64,000 nt of DNA from Maylandia zebra (Eukaryota > Chordata > Actinopteri > Cichliformes > Cichlidae): contig NC_135176.1 of NCBI RefSeq assembly GCF_041146795.1, positions 11,841,286-11,905,285 on the forward strand, in the 5' to 3' direction. The position numbers were made by a program, and so were the translations under genes. A model generated the notes under the pieces. It was not told the DNA's origin. It was given only the letters and a program-made list of their open reading frames with translations, and did not search any database. Position 1 is the first letter of the stretch. Each line of letters opens with the position of its first letter. Positions 11,425 to 22,000 of the stretch are shown one piece after another.

Positions 11425-12045
11425 GGGCCATTAATGCTGAATTCTTTCGCAGCTGCTCTATTCTCATGTTGTTGCAGTATGTTAATGACTTACCTCGTAT
11501 TGTGGATGGATTTTCTTAATTATTTTCCTGACTGAAGTTTGGTCCATTTACAACATCCTGCCATGCGATTGCATTTGTCCCTAACCATCGGGAACCCTCA
11601 CGTAACTTTTATCAAATGGAAAAAAGTTAGCATTCATCCTCCAGCTTCACTGTGTTTATGCTATGCTAACATAGCTATGTCGCTAGTGATCACGTAGCAC
11701 ATCATTATATACCAGCTAGCCCAACTTCAGTAACCTTACAAAAGTCACTACTGTTTAGTTTTCTGTCTTCATTTTTGTTGGAAGTGAAAGCAGAGCTGTA
11801 TGTTTTAATTCTTTCAGAAATCTCTCAGTCAGAACATTGTATATCATGTTTAGGTGGAAACTAGCGAGCTAACTTCATGTTAACTTCTAATTCCATTGAA
11901 TTTAATAAATTCTGTTTTCATGAATGCCTGGATGTTAAACTTAATTGTTACACCTGGTAAAGGAGCAACACTGATCATTTTATTAAAGATGAAAGAATTT
12001 AGACAGTTTTTAACTCTCAGTGATGCTGCAGTGTTCGTTTGATTT
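11425..12045. repeat. About 620-bp interspersed repeat, copy A
   Basis: Closely similar along its length to about 48945-49580, from AATGCTGAATTCTTTCGCAG through CATAGCTATGTCGCTAGTGA to TTTAACTCTCAGTGATGCTG. No protein is recognisable in any frame, so this is the body of a non-autonomous element. Its own ends are not visible here. Confidence 0.75.
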
Positions 12046-12364
12046 TGGGACACCCTTATTGAAGTTCACTAGGACAAGTGCGAAGGATTCAAGCACTCGT
12101 TTTTGTCTGAAACAGATGTGGAGAACTTTACACATTTGGTTCTGCAACTATTAAAAATGTTAACAAACAATAAGTGTTTTGTCAGTGCTTTAGTGTTTTT
12201 GTACCTTTACATGTTGGATGCTGGTGTGAATTGCTCCTAAAGCCACTGTGACACTTTTAAAGCACTCATCCAACATCTCCAACACAGAAAGGTCAGAGCA
12301 GGATCTGATGGAATATAGATGAAACATTTTAACATGGGAACAAGTCAGTTTAACTACAAACTTA

Positions 12365-12450
12365 GAATAAAATAGAACTTTATTAATCCTTTGGGGAGGT
12401 CCCCTTAGGGAAATTACGATTCCAGCAGCACAACACCAGGTCCCACTAAA
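12365..12450 (-). repeat. LINE/SINE 3'-tail fragment, reversed
   Basis: AATAAAATAGAACTTTATTAATCC followed by TTGGGGAGGTCCCCTTAGGGAAATT is the inverted form of the common fish tail AATTTCCC...GGGATTAATAAAGT. Confidence 0.5.
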
Positions 12451-12609
12451 TGCAAATAAGAAAAATTACCAAGCAGGTACAAATAATTAAGAACAGCAGC
12501 TTAGCATCTTCATCTATCATGCTGCACTGTGTTAATAGCTGTGGTGACAGAGGTATCTCTAACCCCCTTTTATGTTGAGGCCATGGTGGTTTTCATGATG
12601 AGTGACGGT

Positions 12610-12986
12610 GTATCTGATGTCCTTGTGTTGGTGTTGTTCTTGCATCAGCATAATAATGCTGATCCAGGATCAACATTGGTACTGACCAATTATTTTTTGT
12701 GCTTGTTTATATGAAACTCTATTCTAGAACAATTGGTCAGCATAAGTGTTTTCTTTATTCATTTATACAAGATAGTAAATACATTTAGGTTAGTTAGGTT
12801 TGCTGTTTAGTTTAGCCTAATTAGTTTATGTTGGTTTGCCAGAGATAGTTTAAAAGGATTAGCCAACTTCTTGGCTTCTGCTGCTCCTGCTAACTGAAGG
12901 CTCAGACATGATCACTGGTCAGTTGTGATGTTGATCCTGGACCATTATTGTTATGATGACGTAGAAACAACACCAACACATGATCT
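12610..12986. mobile_element. Degenerate foldback MITE, same family as 24179-24584
   Basis: The left arm (TGTGTTGGTGTTGTTCTTGC ... CCAGGATCAACAT) and right arm (ATGTTGATCCTGG ... AACAACACCAACACATGATC) are inverted complements. They match the arms of the much better preserved element in RADX intron 13. No coding sequence. Confidence 0.7.
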
Positions 12987-13284
12987 ATTTTTTGTGATAC
13001 TTTAACTTCCTCTTACTGATATTAGTTAAAAATAAATAACTACACAGTTCATGTTCACTATATTTCACTCTCGCTTTTGCACCTCAGCAATAAATGGTTA
13101 ATGACAATGAATTAATTAATGATTGAACAACAGGGCAATTACTTTTTTACACAGGCCCAGGTAAGTTTGGATAGCTTTTTTCCCCCCCTTCACACAAATA
13201 CTTTTACAGCACTGCACCTGGAGTGAAATTGGAGTCAGCAATGGTACATTTCTCAAAAACCTCATAATTTATTTGTATTGGTTG

Positions 13285-13330
13285 ATTGATTGATATACTT
13301 TATTTGTCCTGAGGGGAATTGTTTTAAATG
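13285..13330 (-). repeat. LINE/SINE 3'-tail fragment, reversed
   Basis: TTGATTGATTGATATACTTTATTTGTCC and GAGGGGAATTG form the reverse complement of the usual CAATTCCCCTCAGG...AAATAAAGT tail with a short repeat. Confidence 0.5.
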
Positions 13331-13529
13331 TATTTATTTTTATTATTGTATTTGCTAACTCTACTGCTGTTAAGTCATGTGTATTATTATTATTATTACT
13401 TTTGTTATCAATATTTATGATTTTAGGGATAATAGCCGGGCTCAGTTTCAACCCTACCCCTTGCATCCTCTATCCAAACTATCCTGACATTCTTGAACCT
13501 AAGCACAACCCATAGTTTCCAACAACACA

Positions 13530-14970
13530 ATGAAGCTGCTTCCACTGGCAGTAGGAAAGGACAGGAACTTTCTAAGGCTGACAACTTAAAACGTTATTTA
13601 TCAGCCGACAATGATTCCCCGAAGTCTAAAAGACAAAAGAGAAGTGGCACAAGGTTTCCGAGAAAGGGTGCCGATGTTTTGCCACAGATTTAGCTGTATG
13701 GCTTAGCCTGTTAAGCTAGTTGATGCCTCCGTTGTTGTCCAGCACTGTTTCTACTATTTTAAAATGGGTATGTTTGTATTTTGGGTCATTTTTGTTATGT
13801 CACCAGATTGCTGAGGTGATTGACACATCTGTTTCACCCAAGGAAGTGAAACAGATGGAAGTCTTTAGGACCAGCAACAGATGGAAAGTAGTTTGAGTTA
13901 AATAAGGATTTGTGTTTGTATAAATGAAGACTGTTGTTTACTACTTTTACTTACTATCCTGACAGTGGATCAAAATGACGACACAGAGGAAGGAAAAGGA
14001 AAAGAACACCAAAATACAGAGGCTAAGACATTAAGCAGAAGTCAAAATTACTCACCAGAGTTGTCTTCAAAGAGAAAAGTACGATCCTCCTGTCAGAAAG
14101 ACCTGGCACAACTCTTTGGATCTCTCTCCTCCCAGAAGTCGGCAGGACTCCCCAGACTTGTCACCACCGAGGCAACGTTCAGAGAAGTCAGAAAAGGTGC
14201 AAAGTAAAGGTGAGTGATCCAATTAAATTGTAAAGCTGGTGTGGCAAGTCAATATGAATAAAAGTAAAAAACAGAGGACCATTTAATATGAGTTTTTTTA
14301 CACACATACCATGATCTAATAACAAATCTTTCATTTGTATTCTAAAGGGAGGTTTTTCAAAAGTCATTACAAAAGAAAAACTCCTCATTTAGATAATAAT
14401 AATAACGTTTGACATGATTGCTAATATCAAACCTCTGTGGTTCCCTCACAGATCAACTTATCTAATACAAGAAATTAACTGTCCTTGTCAGACTCAGACT
14501 TCAACAAAAGCAAGCTCAGCTCATCCTTAAGTAATCCTTAAGTAGAAAACGCTCACCGGATCGGTCAGCGGTGGCTAAGAAGGATCAGAATAGACATGAT
14601 TCAGACTCTGAACAGTCACCCCCAAAGAATAGGCCCCTGAAGAGAGACGCCTCAGACTCTGACCAGTCTCCTCCAAGGAGGCCCTCAGAAACCAAACAGT
14701 CTCCACCCAGGGTGCGGCCACTGAGTAGATGGGACTCAGATGGAGGTTTATCACCACCTCGTAGGCCAGGCCAGTCACAGGTAAGCAGACTGTGTTGGAA
14801 CAAAGAGTAATGTGAATGTAATCTGATTCTGCTCAAATTACTGTGTTTTTCATTGTTTTGCTATTATACCCAGAGTCAAAGAATGCTATCTGGTGGAAAG
14901 ACAGGCCTGGTTTCTGTGGATATTTTAAGGAAATAGCAAGAGGAGAACAAACAAGCAAAAAACAATCAGC
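13530..14970 (+). pseudogene. bud13: Unprocessed bud13 pseudogene (RES-complex splicing factor)
   Basis: Five exon-like blocks in order match BUD13, a subunit of the RES complex that aids pre-mRNA splicing. (1) About 13530-13690 has GQELSKADNLKRYLSADN. (2) 13807-13888 has IAEVIDTSVSPKEVKQMEVF and RTSNRWK. (3) 13966-14209 has DLSPPR and DSPDLSPPR repeats. (4) 14492-14780 has RHDSDSEQSPPK, SDSDQSPPRR and GGLSPPRR. (5) 14874-about 14970 has MLSGGKTGLVSVDILRK. Introns are kept, with a GTGAGT donor at 14210 and GTAAGC at 14781, so it arose by DNA duplication rather than reverse transcription. Lesions: the ATG at 13530 is two bases out of frame with the body; the exon 2 donor appears to lack its G; a frameshift lies at about 14071-14085; an 11-bp tandem duplication (TCCTTAAGTAA) disrupts exon 4 at about 14522-14545; TAG at 14934 interrupts exon 5; the conserved C-terminal half is absent. 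Confidence 0.85.
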
Positions 14971-15279
14971 TACTTTAACTTTTCCTCAACTTTTCGCTCT
15001 TGAGATATTTTTACACCCATCGATGGAACGGCTTCATACAGCTTTGCATCTCATCTCAGCATATGATTTATTTTGTCATATTTTATTTAGTTTTAAAGTT
15101 CAACAATGAATTTCTACCGACTTACCCATTCATCATCTATGACTAAATGATGAGGTAATGCCCAGACGTCAAATATTAATGCCAAATTCACCTCTCTGCT
15201 GTCATGTCAAATATCAATGCCAGACTCGCATTGATATTTACATATACACATGCACATATACATATGTGTATAAACCAAC

Positions 15280-15950
15280 AATGAAATAACTAATCTAAAT
15301 CTTATATACAGAAAATACAGGATTACAGAAATGAAATGAATACCACAGAATGTACATAAGGTGCAGTTGCAGTCTAGCAGTTTGAAGCAGTGTGACAGTT
15401 CAATTGTTAAGGAGGGAGATGGCGAGGGGAAAGAAACCGTTCTTGTGTCGGGTGGTCCTGGTCTGCAGGCTTCTGTACCGTCTGCCAGAGAGTGGCAGGT
15501 CAAAAAGTCTGTGTCCAAGGTGTGAGGAGTCTGTGATGATGTTCCCTGCCTGTTTCCTGGTTCTTGAGAGGTGCAGGTCCTGGATGGAGGGCAGGGGGAC
15601 GCCGATGATCCTTTCTGCTGCCCGTACAGTCCGCTGCAGTCTGCACCCATCCTGTTTAGTGGCTGCTCCATACCAGACTGTGATGGAGGAGCACAGGACA
15701 GACTCAATGACTGCAGTGTAGAACTGGATTAGCAGCTCCTGTGGAAGACTGTACTTCCAGTTGTCTCAGAAATACATACTCTGCTGTGTCTTTTTGAGGA
15801 TGGACGCGATGTTGGTCTCCCACTTCAGGTCCTGGGAGATGGTGGTACCCAGGAACTTGAAGATTTCCACAGTAGACACCGGGCTGTCTAATATGGTGAG
15901 CGGGAGCAGTGTTGAGGGATGTCTCCTGAAGTCACCTGTCATCTCTACAG
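15280..15950 (-). mobile_element. L2/CR1-like LINE 3' fragment (RT C-terminus)
   Basis: Read on the - strand, from about 15930 the sequence encodes FKFLGTTISQDLKWETN, an IASILKKTQQSMYF block broken by a stop, ELLIQFYTAVIESVLCSS, AAERIIGVPLPSIQDLH and a SGRRYRSLQTRTTRHKN block. This is the C-terminal end of a fish LINE reverse transcriptase. Below about 15400 lies 3' UTR. It follows directly after the bud13 pseudogene and may account for the loss of its 3' half. The + strand ORF at 15392-15721 is its antisense shadow. Confidence 0.8.
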
Positions 15951-16344
15951 TCTCATGTATTTTTAGTCATTCCTTCATCTAAACACAATGACACACTTTA
16001 GTTTGCAGTAAGTTTATTGATGGTTTAAATACATTTGTTTTATTTCTTACTGTGCACATTTAGTTTACCTACATATTTATAACAATTCATTTCTTTTTGT
16101 TTTGGGATTCTGACAAATCTTTGCTTCTTTTACCGGTTTCTTACACCCATTGATCCCTGGGAGCTGCCAGAATAAAGATGTTGGTCTGCACCACCACTTC
16201 CTGCTGGAGGGGGGGAGAAAGTGTATTTTCTTTAGTTAAACGAGCTTTTGTATTTAACTAAATATTTGAGTTCAGGGTTTAGTGTTTTTGATTTTCTTCT
16301 TTGGTGTTTAGTTTATTAACTGGGCTGTACTGCATCTTTTTTAA

Positions 16345-16645
16345 CGGTTCTTGATTGTGTTGCGTTTAGTTACCCCTGTTGTGTCATAGTGACCTGATCA
16401 ATCATTATATATACCCTCGTGTGTCATTTCGTGTTTAGGTCAGTTATGTTTGTGTGGGCAGTCAGTTGCTTCGTCAAGTTCACAGTTCTTTGCCTGAGTT
16501 CAGTTTTGTTTCTTTGACCTCTTTTATGAGCTTAACATTTATTGTTTTTGTAAATGTAACCTTTTGGGTTAAATAAATAAAAAACAACTTTTTCTAATAA
16601 TTCCTGTGACGACTCCTGTTTTTCAAATTGGTCCATAACAATATA
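16345..16645. mobile_element. Possible solo LTR or LTR-like remnant
   Basis: A TATATATACCC box near 16407 precedes a CAGT-rich stretch and a poly(A)-signal-like AAATAAATAAAAAAC near 16572. The sequence then ends in TTGGTCCATAACA, which resembles a TG...CA-type terminus or primer-binding junction. No paired LTR or internal coding region is present. Weakly supported. Confidence 0.25.
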
Positions 16646-16935
16646 TATCTTTAAATTTTGATAAAAATGGTTTTTTTTTAATCCAGAAGAGATGAATTAA
16701 AATTAGATGGCACTTCAAAATAAATTGTGGATTTGCTTTGATAACACTTGTTTATGACATCTCATTAAATAAAGGTATGTGTCTAGAACAACATTGTTAT
16801 ATTGTAATATCCTGAGCTTGACCAGTGTATTTTTCTAATAGTTCAACAAGACCACTTCCAGATGAAATTATAAAATCATTGAACATTTTTATTTAGGTTG
16901 TTTCTACCTCGACGTGGCACTGAATAGTAAAGTTA

Positions 16936-17315
16936 GAATAGAATAGAATAAAACAGAATAGATCTTTATTGTCACTATTACAATAAGAATGAAACACAGT
17001 TCGGCATCTCTACATTGAATGTAGATTTACATTCAGATTCTTTTAGAATAGGCGAAGATGATAAACGCCGTGCAGTTTCCTTTTGTCCTCCACAGTACAG
17101 CAGTTAAACCAGTGTGGAGCAGTAGGTCAGAAGGCTCTCAATGGTGGAGCGGTAGAAGTTAATTAGCAGTCTCTGGGGTAATTGGGCCTGACGCAGCTTC
17201 CTGAAAAAGTACAGCCTTTGTTTTGCATTTCCTACCTGGTGGAAAATGTTTGTGGACCAGGTAAGGCTGGCCGAGATGTGGACACCGAGGAACTTGGGAC
17301 TGCAAAAGTGGACCG
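16936..17315 (-). mobile_element. Second L2/CR1-like LINE 3' fragment
   Basis: The - strand encodes KFLGVHISASLTWSTNIF, NAKQRLYFFRKLRQAQLPQR and LLINFYRSTIESLLTY, and then stops at 17104. The 3' UTR runs down to the tail GACAATAAAGATCTATTC near 16965, followed by TTCTATTCTATTCTA-type repeats at about 16936. The 5' end abuts the orphan exon at 17321. Confidence 0.8.
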
Positions 17316-17320
17316 GTGAG

Positions 17321-17569
17321 GATTCTGGGTACTCCTTCATAGATGAGGCTGAGCTGGACACGGAAGATGAAAATGTGGAAGTGTAGCCTCTTTCTCCACT
17401 TGTCCAGGAGTACCCAGATGAAGATTTTTGGGAGGGATGTAGAGCTGCCATTTCTCCCGCTTTCTTTGCTCTCACTGCCTCACCAGAACCCTCAGTGTCT
17501 CACAGAGCAGAAGAGGCCACTCCCTTGATCTCCACAAAGAGGGACAGGGAAGAAGATTACGTAGAGCAG
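17321..17569 (+). pseudogene. Orphan exon-like piece with in-frame stop, family unrecognised
   Basis: One frame reads as acidic, hydrophilic protein (DSGYSFIDEAELDTEDENVE). It meets TAG at 17384-17386, then continues open as LSPLVQEYPDEDFWEGCRAA, SPAFFALTASPEPSVSHRAE and STKRDREEDYVEQ up to a consensus donor GTAAGTA at 17570. The composition and donor suggest a true exon of an unknown protein, now broken and truncated on its left by the LINE at 16936-17315. No RADX or BUD13 similarity is visible to me. It may be a remnant of another duplicated gene. Confidence 0.4.
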
Positions 17570-17579
17570 GTAAGTACAA

Positions 17580-18590
17580 AGAGACAAAGAGTGAGTTTGG
17601 AGCAGCACCCTGAAGATACACCTTTCGACGTTGTCTTTGCTAAGTGCGCACAGTTTCCGTGCTTTTCTTCTCTGGGGTACAGATCACAGGTTTTCCTGGC
17701 CACACTGCATATGTGTCCAACTGACAAACATCAAAAACAAAATTCACTCTTTTATGTTTGTTTTTGGCTTCCAGCTCCTGAGGGAAATATTAGGCTGTTG
17801 TTTCCTGTTAAATTCTCCAGTGTTCACCAGCTAGTCTCTGTCTTGCTAATGTTAGGTTCTGAGTAGGTTATGTACCTTGAGATTTTTGTTTTTAAAGCAT
17901 CTGTAGCTTTTATCATCTCATGAGTACAACTTTGACACAGAAGCCAACAAGTTCAGTTTCTGAAGCTTCAGTTTCCATTTTCACATAAATAAATCTAATG
18001 AGATGCTGGAAAATGCAGACAGGTCTTTTTTATCTTGTCTTGTCTGTAGAGCAAATTTCATCCAGGGATTTGATGAACTTGTATATCAGGAAGTTTTAGT
18101 CTGCTATGATATCTAAAAGAAATCCAATGAAACTGAATAGGAAGGCTCCTTTAGTGGTGTTTATGGAAGCTGCTGTCTGTTGTTGGGAAAAAAACTGTCA
18201 AAATTTTGGGTTATTATTTAAAAATTCTGACTTAATAATTTCAAGTTATTTCCTCTAAGATTTGAGTTACTAAATGGACATTTTGGGATAATCCCTGAAT
18301 TTTAACCTATGAACAACAACAAAAAATGCTATTTAATTTTTTTTTAATTTAATTTAATTTTCACTGGAGGAAGCAAGTTTTTATACAAGGTGTTCTCTGT
18401 TATATACTGTGATATGAAATTAATTTTGGGGGAATGTATGTTTCATTTTATTGGGTGAGGACATATAAAACACGTGTCTGGTCTCTAATGTGTAATGTGC
18501 ATGTTCCTGTCAGTAAAATATAATACTCCGTGTAAGTTAAAAGGGAAAACGTTTGGAATCATGATTGTATTTTTAAAAACTACAAAATTA
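17580..18590. other. Gene-free DNA upstream of radx
   Basis: AT-rich intergenic sequence. An ORF runs past the donor at 17570 to 17866 but shows no recognisable family. No repeat ends identified. Confidence 0.4.
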
Positions 18591-18605
18591 CGCAAGGCGC
18601 TCTGG

Positions 18606-18652
18606 TGACGTCATATCAAATGGTCCTTGTTAGGTAAAGCGCGGATTTTGAA
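18606..18652 (+). promoter_or_regulatory. Candidate radx promoter elements: CRE and CDE/CHR-like
   Basis: A perfect CRE palindrome TGACGTCA lies at 18606-18613. GCGCGG (18639-18644) is followed after two bases by TTTGAA (18647-18652), resembling the CDE/CHR pair of cell-cycle-regulated promoters, although the usual spacing is four bases. They lie about 440-480 bp upstream of the radx ATG. S/G2-phase control would suit a replication-fork protein. Motifs seen, role inferred. Confidence 0.35.
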
Positions 18653-19087
18653 AGCAGGAATTTCCCTTTAGTACAGTAGGCAGTTCTTTTCGAAGTTATA
18701 TTAAATAATTTGACATGGCAGGGTTACACATATAAACTGCGTTTGTGTATTAAGTGTGTTTCTTTGTATTTGTACATGTTTTGGTTTTCGAGGCTAATAG
18801 TGACGCCATCAAGCCGCGATGTTTGTAATGTTAGCTAACGTTAACTGCAACTTCACAGGTGAAGAAGCCTCCTGAAAATGCAATAAGTTGTGTATGACGC
18901 ATTGCTTGTAAGATAAGCCTACTGTTGGGCGAACTCGGATAGTTTTTTTTTTCATGTTAAACGCATTTAGTTTAGTTTAGTTATTGCTAAGACTAGCAAG
19001 ACAACTTTAGCCAACAAGCTAACATGACAGAGTGACAGAAAACGGCTAACTACCCGACCAACTAACTGCTTTAATTACACATTTGTG

Positions 19088-22000
19088 ATGGAGGATAACT
19101 CGTCTTCTTCTTCAGTGGTGAGTGGTGTCACTCAAGCGTCTTTCCTCCAGAGGACTTTGGAGCGGTTATCATCTACACAGAGCTTGAAACTGAAAACTGA
19201 GGACGCAGCTCCTGTCGCTGTCATCGCACTTCAGAGATACCTGTCCGAGCAAACGAAAGGGCAGCAGCTCGACAGCTACAGCTACGATGTGACAGTCACA
19301 GATGGAGTCTGGCGAGCTAAATGCTTCCTTCACCCCAGTTTGAATCATCTGGTGCACAGCAACAGCCTAAAGACCGGGTCTGAAATCAGCATCACGCAGT
19401 GCTCCTTTGTTTACAACGAAAGGAGGCTGGGACATGGCTACATCTGCATTGAACAGCTCAGATGTGCTGCAAAAAGATCTGCTGTGCTGGCTCGTGTAAA
19501 CACTGTCAGTTCACTGCCCATTCTGGTCAAGCAGGGAATGGAGAGGAGCGTGGTCTTGCAAAGTGATGTCCCCCTTCAGGTGAGCCGCAAACATTACCTG
19601 TCACTTTGGAACAACGACGACCCAGAGGGCGACATCTGGATATCAGGATCCCCTTCAGCTGATACTGTGCTGGACGGTGAGATACTGCTATCTCAACCCC
19701 TCCCTCACTCTCACATTGTGTTGTTTATATCATTATTCTGTCACCTATAATTTATAACACTGCAGTGAACTTTGCTATTTGCAGCCACTTAATTGCCTCA
19801 TAAATAAGGAGGCAATTAAGTGGCTTAAAGGCAGGATGTGGTGTATGACCATGACCAAAAATAATGTCCTCTATTGATTGATAGGTTGGTTTTGATTTAT
19901 CTCTTAGACCTCAGAAAAAATAAAAGATTATAAATGACCATCACAGGAAAAGGCTTAACATGGGGAAATAACCTAAGGTATTAGATTTTGGAGTTGAGCT
20001 CAGGAGGTAGAGCAGGTCATCTACTAATCGGATGCTTGATGATGCAGTCCCATTGAGATCAAAGATCTCTTTTAAACGGGAGACTTGACCAACAGGGCAG
20101 CAACACAGATACTTAAAAACAGATGTAGATTGCATTAACAAAATTAAAATGTACTCACGTAAAACACTTGCACACAGACAAAGTAAACATACAGAAACAT
20201 ATATATATATTTCTATAAAATTATAGTAAACAAAAGTTTTAGTTACTATTACTTTAGTAAAATTAACGACAATGGGTTTTCTGTAATGTCTTGATTCCAA
20301 CAGTGTCCAAGGTTACACTTCTTTCTAGCCTGGACTCATCCTTCAAAAACACGTGGAAGCCCCTCCCTCTCCTGGTGAAAATCATACACAAATCCAGGTT
20401 AAGGTATTATGGAAAGTTTGGCCTCAAGATTGATTACCCATACCAGGTGTGATGTGAACAAGATCTCAGTTTTTTGTAATATACGTTCATGTTGTGACAG
20501 AGCATAGTTTAAATGTTTTCAACTCATATGTCATCATATTTCAGGCATACTTTGAAGTTGCTGACCAGAGTGGCACAATGTCCCTTGTGCTTTGGAATGA
20601 ACTTTGTCCCGAGTTTTACCAGCGACTGAATGTTGGCACAGTGTTGTACCTTCAAAATTACACTCTGAAACAGAGTTATTCAAACCGGTCACGCCCCCAA
20701 ATGGACCACCATAGAATGAAGACCTTTAACTCTGTCGGTATGTACGTAACTACTGATGATAATCAGTAATTTTTAAAAATATAGTAGCACTGTTTTCTGT
20801 GAAAAAAATCACCATATATTATCAATACACTATCTTAGAATCTGTATTTTCATATATAATTGATAAATTTTCTGTTGGGTTAGGGGTTAGGGTTTGTTTT
20901 GGTATTTATTCACCATTTAGTGTTTACATGGTTTTTGTAAAGACCTGTAAACTGTCGTCTGCATGTGTTTTTTTCCAAGAAATCTGCCTGAACCCTCGCA
21001 ACCCAGCTTCAGTCATCACCGTGGTCTCACCAAAGAGCATACTTCCTCAGTGGGGACTGCCTGACATTTCCTACCAGTTCACTGCTCGGTAATGAATTAG
21101 AACCGTATTAGTTAGTCTACTGCCTTACATGTATCTCTCTGTTATCTGCACATAAGGCATGGATTCAGTGCTGCAAGTATTGGTTTATGCATTACTGCAA
21201 ACTACCACATCATTTCTAACTTACAAACATCAATATATTTTGAACATTCCAGTCTAGAGTTTGCTTGATGAAGTCAAGTGTAGAAACATTGCAAATAAAT
21301 CAGTTATTACAGTGTTTGGGAAATTAGATTTATTACAGTGTGTTTAGACGGCGTGCAGGACTCTATTTGCTGTTTGTCCCACGTGTTTGTGTTTCTACAA
21401 AATGAAGACGTTGTTTTGAGTTTCGCCTAAACAGCTGCTGCATGATGTTTTTGATGCTCACAGGTCAGAGTTGGAGAAGCTGGCCAACAATTCAGCATGT
21501 GATATAATTGGTTTGGTGACATTTGTTGGCCGTGTTGAAAGAGTGAAGGGTAAAGGGAAAGGTAAGAGATGTTCTTATCTTGTCTGTTGCGTGGAAGTGG
21601 TTTTTGATAATTGAAAGAATTTATTTTGGTCGGTGATGTTCACCTTTTTAGGTCCAGAAAAGTACTGGACGTATCGCTGGGTACATGCAGTGGATGGAAC
21701 ATCTGACCATCCTTTTATTCTGGAGCTTTTTTCCACTTCTCAAGCAGAAATCTTCAGTCATATTTGTCCGAGTAAGTCAGCTGTGTCAAGTCTGCTGCCA
21801 CACTGTAAGCATGCCAGTTTTTTTAAAATATATCCTCTATTCCATAGTGACCTACCTGGTTTGCACTCAGATGAGGGTTTGTCATGTGGAAGGCTCGTTG
21901 CCGTACCTCACGAGCAGCTGTGAGACTGAGACGTTCATCACAGGTTAGAACAAGCTGGAACAATAAGTACCTGATAATGTGGCAAATTGATTGTGTAAGT

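Noticed and set aside
15392-15721. 109-codon plus-strand ORF
   Set aside because: Antisense shadow of the LINE reverse-transcriptase fragment on the minus strand.
19567-19600. A splice donor (CTTCAG|GTGAGC) inside radx exon 1
   Set aside because: Reading through gives [16 protein letters not shown], conserved in RADX, so the exon continues to 19676.
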